This document shows positions 27,161 through 39,656 of a DNA stretch of 64,000 nt, one piece after another; the stretch's first letter is position 1; every line of letters begins with the position of its first letter. The translations under genes and the position numbers were made by a program. A model generated the notes under the pieces. That model ran no database searches. It had not been told where the DNA came from and saw nothing but the letters and a program-made list of their open reading frames with translations. Origin of the DNA: Platycnemis pennipes (taxonomy: Eukaryota > Arthropoda > Insecta > Odonata > Platycnemididae); assembly GCA_933228895.1 (NCBI GenBank), contig OW121853.1, positions 8,376,494-8,440,493 of the forward strand, given 5' to 3'.

Positions 27161-30100
27161 AATTTATTCCTAAAAAATTTCGTCACCTCTTCGCAGTACT
27201 TTTCACCTCATTTTATGCAAAAGGTAAGAGCAAAATAAAAATTTCAAATAGAGAGGCGTTTTCTCTACTGTAATTTGGCGTAATAAATGTATTTCTACCG
27301 CGGTTATTCCATTAAAAATAGTTTTCTCGCATCTTTGCAGTACGTTTGACTTCATTTTATGCAAAACATATAAGCGAAACAAATTTACAGATAGAGAGGC
27401 GTTTTCTCAATATTATTTTGTATTTAAAAATTCATATTTGTCACCTTTTCTAATTAAATTAATTTTTTCCCTTTATCACAGTAATTTTCACCATATTTTA
27501 CGGAACACTAAATATTAAATCCTTAAATTCAGAATGAGGAGTATTCTCAAAAGTTATTTCTTCCTAAAAAATTTATTTCCTCATTGTTATTCCAAATAAA
27601 GGCTCTTTCGCCTCTTCTCAAATGTAATTTTGAACCTCATTTTATGCAAAACGTAATAGCAACTCAATAAATTCAGATAGAAAGGCGTTTTCTCAAAAGT
27701 TATTTCGTCCTAATAAATTCATTTGTATACGACTGTTTTGCCAATAAGAGTTATTGTTTTGCCTCTTAAAATATTTTTCACCTCATTTTATGCAAAACTT
27801 TATAGCAAAACGAAAAATTCAGTAAGGCGTTTTCCATAACGTTATTTCTTCCTAAAAATGTATATCTACTATTGTTATTCCGCTAAAATTAATTTTTTTT
27901 GCCTCTTCTCAGTATATTTTTTCTCATTTTATGTAAAAATTAATAGAAAAAGAAATTATAATGAAAGTCGTTTTATAAAATGTTATTTTATTTCTAATAA
28001 ATTCATTTCTACCAATGTTATTCCACTAAAAATAACTCTTATGCCTCTTCTCAATATATATTACCTCATTTTATAGAAAAGTTAACAGCAAATCCAATAG
28101 TTATCAACACACTCAATAGCTTTTCTAATAATATTTAGTGTTTTGTCTCTTAAAAATACTTTTCACTTCATTTTATGCAAAACTTGAATGAAAAACAAAA
28201 AATTCAGTAAGGCTTTTTCTCAAAAGTTATTTGTTCCTGTTAATACATTTCTGCCACTGTTTTTCCACTAAAATTAATTTTTTCGCCTCTTTGCAGTACT
28301 TTTCACCACATTTTACGCAAAACTAGATGTTAAATTTGAAAATTTAGAATGAGGCGTTTTCTCAAAAGTTATTTCTTACTAAAAAATTCATTTCTTCACT
28401 GTTCATCTACTAAAATTAGCTCTTATGCCTCTTCTCAAATGTAAATTGTACCTTATTTTATGCAAAACTTATACCAAATCAATAAATTCAGATAAAGATG
28501 TATTCTCCTAAAAATTATATCTAGCTAAAAATTGATTTGTTGCACTGTTATTCCAATAATATTTATTTTTACGCCTCTTCAAAGTACTTTTCACCATATT
28601 TTATGCTTAACTTAATAGCAAAACAAAAAATTCAGATAGAGAGGCGTTTTATCAAAATCTACTTCCTGCTTAATAATTCATTTCTACCACTGTTATTCAA
28701 CTAAATTTAATTTTTTCGCCTCTTCGCAGTTTTTTTAACCTCATTTTATGCAACACTTAATACCAAAATAAATATTTAAAAAGAGAGGCGTTTTTTAAAA
28801 AGTTATTTTGTTTGCAATAAATTCATATCTACCATTGTTTTTCCATTAAAATTATTTTTTTCGGTTCTTCGCAGTACTTTCCAAATAATTTCAAGCAAAA
28901 CATAATACCTAGACAAAAAGTGAGATTTTGGGCGTTTCCTTAAACCTTACTTCTTCTTAATAAATTTATTTTAAACCACTATTATTCCACTAAAATAAAC
29001 TTTATCACATCTTCGCAGTACTTTTTACCTAATTTAATGCATAACGTAAGAGCAAAATAAAAAATTCAGATAGAGAGGCTTATTCTCAAAAATTATATCT
29101 TGCTAATAAATTCATTTGTAGCACTGTTATTTAAATAATATTTATCTTTACGCCTCTTCAAAATACTTTTCACCTTATTTCAAGCTCTACTTAGTAGCAA
29201 GACAAAAAAATCAGATAGAGAGGCGTTTTATGAAAAGTTACTTCCTGCTAAATAATTCAAAACTCAAAAGTTATTTCTTCCTAATAAATAACATTTCTTC
29301 ACTGTTCTTCCGCTAAAATTAGCTCATACGCCTCTTCTCAAATGTAGTTTGTACCTCATTTTATGCAAAACTTGATAGCAAATCAATTAATTCAGATAAA
29401 TATGCGTTTTCCTAAAAGTTATAACTTCTAAAAAATTCATTTGTAGCACTTATATTCCAATAATATTTATCTTTACGCCTCTTCAAAGTACTTTTCACCT
29501 TATTTTATGCAAAACTTATTAGCAAGTCAAAACATTCAGATAAATATGCGTTTTCACAAAATTTAGAGGCTTGTTCTCAAAAATTATATCTTACTCTTAA
29601 ATTCATTTGCAACACTGATATTCCATTAATATTTATCTTTACGCCTCTTCTAAATACGTTTTACCTTATTTTATGCTTAACTTAATAGCAAAACAAAAAA
29701 ATCAGATAAAGAGGCGTTTTCTCAAAAGTTAGAGGCTTTTTCTCAAAAAATATATCTTCCTAATAAATTCATTTGCAGCACTGTTATTCCAATAATATTT
29801 ATCTTTACGCCTCTTCAAAATACTTTTCAACTTATTTTATGCTTAACTTAATAGCAAAACAAAAAAATCAGATAGAGAGGCGTTTTATCAAAAGTTATTT
29901 TGTTTCTAATAATTTCATTTCTACCATTGTTTTTCCATTAAAATTAACTTTTTCGCCTCTTCGCAGTATTCTCCAATTAATTTTATGCAAAACGTAAAAC
30001 CCAGAAAAAAAGTAAAGATTTTGGGCGTTTTCTTAAACCTTATTTCTTCTTAATAAATTTATTTTATACCACTATTATTCCAGTAAAAATTAACTTTATC

Positions 30101-31379
30101 ACCTCTTTGCAGTACTTCTCACCTCATTTTATGCAAAACGTTAGAGCAAAATAAAAAATTCAGATAGAGAGGAGTTTTCTCAAATGTAATTTTGCCTAAT
30201 AAATTTATTTCTACCACTGTTATTCCACTAAAAAAAATTTTTTCGCAACTTTGCAGTACGTTTGACTTCATTTTATGCATAACATAATAAAAAAAAAGAA
30301 CTTACAGATAGAGAGGCGTACTCTCAATATTTTTTTCTATTTAAAAATTCATACCTATCACTGTTATTCTAATAAAAGTAATTTTTTCCCCTCTTCGCAG
30401 TACTTTTCACCATATTTTACGCAATTAAAAAAAAATACTTTTCACCTCATTTTATGCAAAACTTTATAGCAAAACAAAAAATTCAGTAAGGCGTTTTCTC
30501 AAACGTTATTCCTTTATATAAATACATATCTACCACTGTTATTTCGCCAAAGTTTATTTTTTCGCCTCATCTCAGTATATTTTACCTCATTTTATATAAA
30601 ACTTAGTAGAAAAAAAAATTTATAAAGAGAAGCGTTTTTTAAAATGTTATTTTGATTCTAATAAATTCATTTCTACCACTGTTATTCCACTAAAAATAAC
30701 TCTTATGACTCTTCTCAGTATATGTAACCTCATTTTATACAAAACTTAATAGCAAAACATTAAATTCAGATAAAGAGGCGTTTTTTTTAATTATATCTTG
30801 CTAAAAAATTCATTTGCAGCACTGTGGATCCAATAATATTTACTTTTAAGCATCTTCAAAAAACTTTTCACCTTATTTTATGCAAAACATAATAGCAAAA
30901 CAATAAATTCAGATAGTGAGGCGTTTTCTTTAATGTTATTTCTTCCTAATAAATTTATTTTTACCACTATTTTTCCATTAAAATTAACTCTTTCACCGTT
31001 TATAAGTTCTATTCACCTCATTTTCTGCAAAACGTTAAAGGAAAACAATAAATTCAGATAGAGAGGTGTTTTTTTTAGTTATTTGCTAGTAATAAATCTT
31101 TTGTACCACTGTGTTTCCACTAAAATTAAGTTTTTGGCCTCTTCTCATTACTCTTTACCTCATTTTATGCAAACCTTAATAGCCAAACAAAAAATTCAGA
31201 TATAGTGGCGTTTTCTCAAAAGTTATTTCTTCCTAATAAAATTATTTCTATTACTATTGTTCCACTGAAATTAACTTCTCGCATTTTCGCAGTACTTTTG
31301 ACCATATTTTACACAAAACTTAATATTAAAGCTGAAAATCACATACAGGCGTTTTCTCAAAGGTTTCTTCTAATAATAA

Positions 31380-32412
31380 TTTTTTTTTTGAAAATATAAT
31401 AATATTTTATTGGTTCAAAAATCATTATACATTATGTATACATGATATATGATGCATTGAAGATAATACATTCACTTGTAGGTAATAACAATAGAATTAA
31501 GTTTATATAGTTTTGTCACTAGGTAGGCATTCATTATCAAAATGTTGTACATTTTTTTTCTTTTTTTTTTTACAATATATCATAGTAAATTTTGTAATTA
31601 TATTACATGTAAATCTTATGCATATGTACAGTATAAGTCCTCCTGAGCCATTGGCTCGTCAGGAGGTGCTTGTATAAGCAAAGGTAATTATGAAGAGGAG
31701 CACACATTAATTGATCAGGTACAACTGATCATATGTCATATTGTAAAGAAACGAATAGTACACACTTGTTATCAGTTAAACATATATACAGAAAAATAGC
31801 AATTCATTTCATTTAACCTATGATTGGTTTTCAAGCAATATTGTTTTACATATTCTTTTTAATTCTGAAATTTCTGTTATGTTTGGAGTTCTAACATTTA
31901 CATGGTTGAGTAATTTTGGTATCTTTACTCATAGCATTTTATCTCCATAATTAGTGCATGTCTTTGGAATTTCATACAGTTCTGTATGTCTTAACTTCAT
32001 TGTACATTTTATGTCTTTTTTAACACTGTATTTACTATCATAATAATTTTCTGTTATGAGTATATATTCCAAAAGTTTGTTTATTGGCATTACACATATG
32101 TCCTTACAGACCAGTATCTGGTATATCCACATAATCTCCTAAATTATATTTACATCTATATATTGTTTTTACTATTCCATTTCGGGAGTTAATCAGAATT
32201 TTTTTGTGTATTTCAGCAGTGTTGCCCCAGACTGTCAGACCATATCTTATCACCGATTCCACCAAAGCGTAATAAACATTTAATAAAATATCTGAAGTAA
32301 CATAGTGTTTGATAAGATACATTTGGTAGAATATTTTTCTTAGCTTTTTATTTATCTTAAGTATATGTTCACCAAATTTATAATTTCAATCAATTAATAT
32401 GCCTAAATAATT
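31380..32412 (-). mobile_element. 5'-truncated non-LTR retrotransposon in satellite
   Basis: About 1 kb of non-satellite DNA interrupts a monomer. Read on the minus strand it ends with an AATAAA signal (plus-strand 31,406-31,411) and a short A-run (plus-strand T-run at 31,380-31,389). CTAATAA lies on both sides and is compatible with a short target duplication, although the satellite itself contains this word. The 5' end starts inside reverse transcriptase, as expected of incomplete target-primed reverse transcription. The 3' UTR contains a strong hairpin at 31,639-31,666. Confidence 0.85.
31639..31666. other. Hairpin in the retrotransposon 3' UTR
   Basis: The arms CCTCCTGAGCCA (31,639-31,650) and TGGCTCGTCAGGAGG (31,652-31,666) pair with a three-base bulge. 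A stem-loop near the 3' end is a known recognition feature in several non-LTR families. A role as RT recognition site is inference. Confidence 0.6.
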
Positions 32413-32416
32413 AAAA
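31818..32416 (-). pseudogene. Reverse transcriptase C-terminus, Jockey/CR1-like, frameshifted
   Basis: This is the C-terminal part of a non-LTR retrotransposon polymerase. The minus-strand frame opens with FFNYLGILID, the typical YLG-hD motif after the RT palm. After a TGA it continues with EHILKINKKLRKIFYQ, then VESVIRYGLTVWGNT and RNGIVKTIYR, which match the conserved 'xYGxxxWG' and 'xxRAxRxI' blocks downstream of the catalytic palm. The frame shifts near 32,110 and again near 31,930; the tail includes TELYEIPKTCTNYG and PKLLNHVNVR, then a stop at 31,818. The FADD catalytic motif is missing because of 5' truncation, so the copy is dead. Jockey, CR1 or a related clade fits; I cannot separate them by eye. 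The family match is seen in the motifs; immobility is inferred. Confidence 0.85.
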
Positions 32417-33244
32417 AATAAACTTACTAATAAATTCATTTCCTCATTGTTATTCCACTAAAGTTAACTCTTTCGCCTCTTCTCAGTCTATTTTACCGCA
32501 TTATATGCAAAACTTAATTGCAAAACAATAAATTCAGATAGAGACGTTTTTTCAAAAGTTATATCTTGCTAATAAATCATTTGTAGCACTGTTATTCCAA
32601 AAACATTTACTTTTACGCCTCTTCAAAATACTTTTAACCTTATTTAATGCAATAGCAAAACAAAAATTCAGATAGAGAGACGTTTCCTCTAAAATTATAT
32701 CTTGCTAATAAATCATTTGTAGCACTGAGATGGAGCATAGAAAAATTGAGATGGAGACGTTCTCTTAAAAGTTATTTTTTCCTGATAATTTCATTTCTAG
32801 CACAATTATTGAACAACAAAAAAAACCATTTCGCCTCTTCTCAGTGCAGTTCACCTAATTTTAATAAATACTTGAAATAAAAAAAAAATTCAGATAGAGA
32901 TGCATTTTCTCAAAAGTTTTATGTTCTAATAAACTAATTTGTAGCACTGTTTTTCCAATAATAGTTACTCTTTTGCCTCTTGAAAATTCTTTTCACCTTT
33001 TTCTATGCAAAACTTAATAGAAAATCAAAAAATTCAGATAAAAAGGCGTTTTCTCCAAAGTTATATCTTCCTTATAAATTCTTTTCTACCACTGTTCTTC
33101 CTCTCAATTTTAATCGTTCGCCTACCTGAGTACATTTCATCTCATTTTACGGAAAACTTAATAGCAAAACAAAACATTCAGATAGTGAGGCATTTTTACA
33201 AAAGTTTTTTTTTCCTAGTAAATTTATTTCTACCACAGTTATTG

Positions 33245-33650
33245 AAATAAATTTATTAGGAAATTAATTTTATAAATAAATGTTAGGAAGAAATAACTGT
33301 TGAGAAAACGCCTCTCTATCTGAATTTTTTTGATTGCTCGTAAGTTTTTCATAAAATGAGGCAAAAACTAGTAAGAGGATGCGAAAAAGTCAATTTTAGT
33401 GGAATAACAGTGGTAGAAATGAATTTATTAAGAAGAAATTACTTTTCAGAAAAAGCCTCTCTTTCTGAAATATTTTTGTTTTGCTCTAAAATGAGGTGAA
33501 AAGTATTGCGGGGAGTCGAAAAAATTAATTTTAGTGGAATAACATGCGTAGAAATTAATTTATTCGAAAGAAATAATTTTTGAAAAAACAACCTTACTAA
33601 ATTTTTTATTTTGATATAAGTTTTGCAAAACATGAAGTGAAAAGTACTGA
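33245..33650 (-). repeat. Inverted satellite segment
   Basis: Monomers read in reverse complement (GAGAAAACGCCTCTCTATCT and GTGGAATAACAGTGGTAGAA). The left junction is a fold-back at 33,214-33,261. The right junction is an inverted pair of GTGAAAAGTACTG and CAGTACTTTTCAC around 33,655. Confidence 0.9.
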
Positions 33651-33847
33651 AAGAAGAAAACTTTTCGGTATCTTCGCAGTACTTTTCACCTCATTTTATG
33701 CAACACTTAATAGCAAAAAAAAACTAGAATGAGAGGCGTCTTTTAAAATATTATTTTTTTCTAATAAATTCATTTCTATCACCGTTTTTCTTCTAAATAT
33801 AACTCTTTCTCCTTTCCTTAGCACTTTTCACCTCATTTTTTGTTTGG

Positions 33848-34208
33848 GAATTAAGTTTTCCATAAAATGAGTAAAAATTTACATTTGAGAAGAGGCGAAA
33901 GAGTTATTTTTAGTGGAATAACAGTGGTATAAATGAATGTATTTGGAAGATATAACTTTTGAGAAAACGTCTCCTTATCAGAATTTTTTATTTTGCTATT
34001 AAATTTTGCATAAAATGAGGTGAAATGTTGTGAGAAGTATCGAAAGAGTTAATTTTATGGAATAATAGTGGTAGAAATCAATTTATTAGGAAGAAATAAC
34101 TTTTGAGAAAACGCCTCTCTATCTAAATTTTTTGTTTTGCTATTTAGTTTTGCATAAAATAAGGTGAACTGAACTGAGAAAAGACCAAAAATTTAATTTT
34201 AGTTTAAT
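33848..34208 (-). repeat. Inverted satellite segment
   Basis: Orientation flips near 33,848, where CACCTCATTTTTTG meets CATAAAATGAG, and flips back at 34,208 at TTTTAGTTTAATTACGG followed by forward TTCCTAATAAATTCATTT. The same right junction recurs at 51,935, 52,930 and 56,480. Confidence 0.88.
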
Positions 34209-34639
34209 TACGGTTTTTCCTAATAAATTCATTTCTACCACTGTTATTCCACTAAAATTAACTCATTCGCCTCATCGCAGTACTCTTTACTGCATTTTAT
34301 GCAAACTTTATAGCTAAATAAAATTCAGTAAGGTTTTTTCTCGGAGGTTATTTCTTCCTAATAAATTTATTTCTACCACTTTTATTGCACTATTATTAAA
34401 TTTTTCGCTACTTCGCAGTACTTTTTACCATATTTAATGCATAACTTAATAGCAAAAGAAATCTAATAGCGATGCGTTTTCGTTAAAATTATTTCTTCCT
34501 AATAAATTCATTTAATCCACTGTTATTCCATTAGTATTAAATTTTTTGCCTTTTCAAAATAATTTGTACCTCATGTTACGTAAAACCTAATAGCAATACT
34601 AAAAATTAAGATAGAGGGTCGTTTTCCCAAGTTATTTTT

Positions 34640-37600
34640 TACTTATGAATTCATTTCTACCACTGATATTCCACTAAAATTAATTCTTCTGCCTCATCTT
34701 ACTACTTTTCACCTCATTTTATGCTAAACATAACAGCCAAACAAAAAATTGAGATGGAGACGTTCTTTTAAAAGTTATTTTTTCCTGATAATTTCATTTC
34801 TAGCACAATTATTGAACAACAAAAAAACCATATCGCCTCTTCTCAGTGCAGTTCACCTAATTTTATTAAATACTTATAATAAAAAAAATTCATACAAAGA
34901 TGCATTTTCTCAAAAGTTTTATGTTATAATAAATTCATTTGTAGCACTGTTTTTCCAATAATAGTTACTCTTTTGCCTCTTGAAAATACTTTTCACCTTT
35001 TTCTATGCAAAACTTAATAGCAAATCAAAAAATTCAGATAAAAAGGCGTTTTCGTAAAAATTATTTCTTCCTAATAAATTCATTTATACCACTGTTATTC
35101 CATTAGTATTAAATTTTTTGCCTTTTCAAAATAACTTTTACCTCATTTTACGAAAAAACTAATAGCAATACTAAAAATTAAGATAGAGAGTCGTTTTCCC
35201 AAAAGTCATTTCTACCACTATGAATTCATTTCTACCACTTATATTCCACTAAAAAAACTCTTTTGCACTTTCTCAGTTCTTTTCATCTCATTTTATGTAA
35301 AACTATATAGAAAAAATATAAAAACAGATAAAGAGGCTATTTCTCAAAAATTATTTCTTCCTAATAAATTCATTTCTACCACTGTTATTCCACTAAAATA
35401 ATTCTTATGCCTCATCTTACTACTTTTCACCTCATTTTATGCTAAACATAATAGCCAAACAAAAAATTGAGATGGAGACGTTCTCTTAAAAGTTATTTCT
35501 TCCAAATAATTTCAATTCTAGCACTATTATTGAAGAACAAAAAAAACATTTCGCCTCTTCTCAGTGCAGTTCACCTAATTTTATTAAATACTTAAAAAAA
35601 AAAAATTCAGATAGACGTTTTCTCAAAAGTTATATCTTGCTAATAAATTCATTTGTAGCACTGTTATTCCAATAATATTTACTATTCCGCCTCTTCAAAA
35701 TACTTTTCACCTTATTTTATGCAAAACCTAATAGCAAACCAAAAAAATGAGAAAGAGAGGCGTCTTCTCAAAAGTTATATCTTCCATATAAATTCATTTT
35801 TGCCACTGTTATTCCACTAATAATAACTTTTTCACCTCATCGCAGTACTTTTCACTTCATTTTATGCAAAACATAATAGCCAAACAAAAAATACAGATGG
35901 AGAGCGATTTTCTCAAAACTTTTTTCTTTTTAAAAAAATCATATATATTACTGTAATTCCACTAAACTTACTTTTTCACCTCCTCGCAGTACTTTTATCC
36001 TCATTTTATGCAACACTTAGTAGCAAAAAAACATTTATATAGAGAGACGTTTTTAAATAGTTATTTCATTTCTACTAAATTCATTTCTACCACGTTTTTT
36101 CCACTAAAATTAATTTTTCGCCTCTTCGTAGTACTTTTCACTTACTTTTGTGCAAAACATAATAGCCAGAAAAAAAGCATAGATAGTGGACGTTTTCTTA
36201 AAACTTATTTCATCGCAATAAATTCATTTTTTACCAATATTATTCCACTAAAATTACCTTTTTCGCCTCTTTGCAGTACTTTAACCTCATTTTATGCAAA
36301 ACGTAAGAGCAAAATACAAAATTCAGATAGAGAGGCCTTTTTTCGAATGTTATTTCTTCCTAATAAATTTATTTCGTCCTCTATTAATCCATTAAAATTA
36401 ACTCTTTCGCCGTTTATCAGTTCTATTCACCTCATTTCCTGCAAAACGTAATAGCAAAACAATAAATTCAGATAGAGAGGCTTTTTCTCGAATGTTATTT
36501 CTTCCTAATAAATTTATTTCGTCCTCTATTAATCCATTAAAATTAACTCTTTCGCCGTTTATCAGTTCTATTCACCTCATTTCCTGCAAAACGTAATAGC
36601 AAAACAATAAATTCAGATAGAGAGGCTTTTTCTCGAATGTTATTTCTTCCTAATAAATTTATTTCGTCCTCTATTAATCCATTAAAATTAACTCTTTCGC
36701 CGTTTATCAGTTCTATTCACCTCATTTCCTGCAAAACGTAATAGCAAAACAATAAATTCAGATAGAGAGGCTTTTTCTCGAATGTTATTTCTTCCTAATA
36801 AATTTATTTCGTCCTCTATTAATCCATTAAAATTAACTCTTTCGCCGTTTATCAGTTCTATTCACCTCATTTCCTGCAAAACGTAATAGCAAAACAATAA
36901 ATTCAGATAGAGAGGCTTTTTCTCGAATGTTATTTCTTCCTAATAAATTTATTTCGTCCTCTATTAATCCATTAAAATTAACTCTTTCGCCGTTTATCAG
37001 TTCTATTCACCTCATTTCCTGCAAAACGTAATAGCAAAACAATAAATTCAGATAGAGAGGCTTTTTCTCGAATGTTATTTCTTCCTAATAAATTTATTTC
37101 GTCCTCTATTAATCCATTAAAATTAACTCTTTCGCCGTTTATCAGTTCTATTCACCTCATTTCCTGCAAAACGTAATAGCAAAACAATAAATTCAGATAG
37201 AGAGGCCTTTTTTCGAATGTTATTTATTCCTAATACATTTATTTCGTCCTCTATTATTCCATTAAAATTAACTCTTTCGCCGTTTATAAGTTCTATTCAC
37301 CTCATTTCCTGCAAAACGTAATAGTTAAACAATAAATTCAGATAGAGAGGCGTTTTCTTAAAAGTTATATCTTCTAATAAATTCATTTGTACCGCTGTTA
37401 TTCCAATAATATTTAATGTTTTTCCTCTTAAAAATACTTTTCGCCTTATTTTATGCAGAACTTGATAGCAATACAAAAAAATTCAGGGAGAGAGTCGTCT
37501 TCCTTATAAATTCCCGTCTACCAGTGTTATTCCAATATAAATTATTATTTTGTTTCTTTTCAGTACTTTTCACCTGATTTTATGCATTACTTAATAGCAA

Positions 37601-38155
37601 AATAAAAACTTCAGATAGCGAGGCGTTTTCTCAAAAATTGTTTTTTCCTACTAAGATCTTTGCTACCACTGTTTTTCCACTAAAATTAACTCTTTCGCCT
37701 CTTCTCACTACTTTTCACCTCATTTTATGGAAAATTGAAAAGCAAAACAAAATTAACAGATAGCGAGTCGTTTTCTCAAGAAATGTTTCATCCTAATAAT
37801 ATTATTTCTATTACTTTTGTTACACATAAAATAACTTCTCGCAAATTCGCAGTACCTGTCAACATATTTTACGCGAAACTTAATATTAAAACTGGAAATT
37901 CAGAATGAGGCGTTTTGTCAAAAACATTTTCTTCCTAATAAATTCATTTGTACCACTGTTATTCCAATAATATTTTGTGTTTTGCCTCTTAAAAATACTT
38001 TTCACCTCATTTTATGGAAAACCTAATAGCAAAACAATAAATTTAGATAAATAGGCGTTTTCTCAAAAGTTATATCTTGCTAATAAATTCATTTTAGCAC
38101 TGTTATTTCAGTAATATTTACTCTTACGCCTCTTGAAAATACTATTCACCTTATT
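34640..38155 (+). repeat. Segmental duplicate within satellite, copy 1
   Basis: This segment matches 52,950-55,570 in monomer order and in unusual variants. The offset is 18,283 bp before and 17,413 bp after the 145-bp amplification, a change of exactly six monomers. A chance 147-codon frame at 36,008 is almost unchanged in the partner at 54,291. Confidence 0.85.
36321..37335 (+). repeat. Seven-copy burst of identical 145-bp monomers
   Basis: ATTCAGATAGAGAGG starts at 36,321, 36,466, 36,611, 36,756, 36,901, 37,046 and 37,191, with the next monomer at 37,336; every interval is exactly 145 bp. The five inner copies look identical. The first and last differ slightly, for instance CCTTTTTTCG for CTTTTTCTCG. 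The partner segment at 54,604-54,748 has a single monomer, so six were gained here or lost there. The near-absence of divergence implies a very recent event or an assembly collapse/expansion. Confidence 0.95.
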
Positions 38156-39307
38156 TTATGCAACACTTAATGGCAAAACAAAAAATTCAGATAGAGAGGC
38201 GTTTTATCAAATGTCATTTCTTCCTAATAAGTTCATATCTCCACATGTTATTCCATTAATTTTAACTCTTTCGCCTCTTCGCAGTACTTTTCACTTAATT
38301 TTATGCAAATCATAATAGCCAGACAAAATGTATAGATAGTGGGCGTTTTCGTAAAACTTATTTCATCTAAACAAATGTATTTTATACCACTATTATTCCA
38401 TTAAAATTAGTTTTTCTCCTCTTCGCAGTACTTTTCTTCTCGTTTTATGCAAATCGTAAGAGCAAAATAAAAAATTCAGATAGGCGTTTTCTCAAATGTT
38501 ATTTATTCCAAATAAATTCATTTCTACCACTGTTTTTCCACTAAAATTAACTTTTTCATATCTTTGCAGTACTTTTCCCCTCATTTATGCAACACTTAAT
38601 AGAAAAAAAATTAGAAAGAGAGGCGTTTTTCAAAATGTTATTTTGCTTCTAATAAATTCATTTCTACCACTGTTATTCCCATAAATTTAACTCTTTCTCC
38701 TTTTTATAGTACTTTTCACCTCATTTTATGGAAAACATAAAAACAAAACAAAACATTCAGATAGAGAGGCGTTTTCTCAAAAGTTATATCTTGCTAATTA
38801 AATCATTTGTAGCACTGTTATTTCAATAATATTTATTACGCCTACTCAAAATATTTTTAACCTTATTTAATGCAAAACTTAATAACAAAACATAAAATTC
38901 AGATAGAGAGACGTTTTCTCAAATGTTATATCTTACTAATAAATTCATTTTAGCACAGTTATTCCAATAATATTTACTTTTACACCTCTTGAAAATATTT
39001 TTCACCTTATCTGGGGCAAAACGTAATAGCAAAACTTAATATTCAGATAGAGAGACGTTTTATCAAAAGTTATTTCTTCCTAATAAATTCATTTCTACCA
39101 CCTTTATTCCACTAATATTAACTTCTTCGCCACTTTGCAGTACTTTTCACTTCATTTTATGCAAAAGCATAAGTGTCAAAAAAATTACAGATAGAAAGGC
39201 GTTTCCTCAAAACATTCTTTTCAAATAATTCATATCTGTCACTGTTATTCCACTAAATTTTACTTTTTCTCATCTTGGCAGTACTTTTCACCTCATTTTA
39301 TGCAACA

Positions 39308-39320
39308 CTTAATAGCAAAA
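39308..39320. repeat. SINE target-site duplication, left
   Basis: CTTAATAGCAAAA immediately precedes the SINE and is repeated with one mismatch at 39,657-39,669. The sequence is standard satellite at this monomer position. Confidence 0.85.
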
Positions 39321-39656
39321 GGTTGGTTGGTTGTTTAGAGGAGGCGACCGACAGCTGAGGTCATTTACGCCATATAGGATAGGTGGGTATTTGGGTAATG
39401 GTAGGAATTTTTAGGGAACGGAGGAAGGGGGGAGAGAAACCCGGCGTCGGATTTGGCCTACTCTTATCGAAAGGCGCCAAGGGGACTACGGCTTAACGTC
39501 CCATCCGAAAGACGGAGTACTGTACTTGATATGCCCTCCACTAGGCGCTCAAGTGGGAAACGGTTTTCCACTGAAAAATCCACCACTGCCGGGAATCGAA
39601 CCCGGGCCCTCGGGATGGGAGGCCAGTACTCTAGCCACCACACCAACCCGATCCCC
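39321..39656 (-). mobile_element. tRNA-derived SINE with AACC tail
   Basis: A 336-bp GC-richer block interrupts a satellite monomer. On the minus strand the 5' part is tRNA-like: an A-box TGGCTAGAGTACTGG (39,637-39,623) and a B-box CGGGTTCGATTCCC (39,604-39,591), about 32 bp apart start to end, as in a pol III promoter. Downstream is a body with CGGATGGGACGTTAAGCCGT, which resembles conserved central domains of some metazoan SINEs. The 3' end is a short AACC repeat (plus-strand GGTTGGTTGG at 39,321). A 13-bp target duplication flanks it. The good preservation of boxes and duplication suggests a fairly young insertion. Reading frames in it are incidental. Assignment to a named SINE family would need a library search. 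Confidence 0.92.

Larger units (their letters stand above)
1..31379 (+). repeat. Satellite block A, ~145-bp AT-rich monomers
   Basis: Head-to-tail satellite in one orientation, over 200 diverged monomers. Recurrent landmarks in order are AGATAGAGAGGCGTTTTCTC, TTATTTCTTCCTAATAAATT, TACCACTGTTATTCCACTAA, TTTCGCCTCTTCGCAGTACT and CACCTCATTTTATGCAAAAC. Spacing is near 145 bp, with length variants among neighbours. The few CpGs sit mostly in GAGGCG and CGCCTC. All reading frames here are short, differ between copies and read through these same landmarks, so I regard none as a gene. No CENP-B-box-like motif was noticed. A centromeric or pericentromeric location is an inference. Confidence 0.95.
32413..39320 (+). 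repeat. Satellite block B, mostly forward
   Basis: This is the same satellite as block A, more diverged between neighbours, with two inverted stretches (33,245-33,650 and 33,848-34,208). Several monomers carry subfamily changes such as ATTATTGAACAACAAAAAAA in place of the usual CTGTTATTCCACTAAAATT. No gene is seen. Confidence 0.95.

Noticed and set aside
1..31379. CRISPR-like regular repeats
   Set aside because: Whole monomers are repeated with no unique spacers, in clearly eukaryotic DNA.
36008..36451. 147-codon frame in the satellite, repeated at 54,291-54,734
   Set aside because: It reads straight through three satellite monomers, and its conservation is explained by segmental duplication of the DNA.
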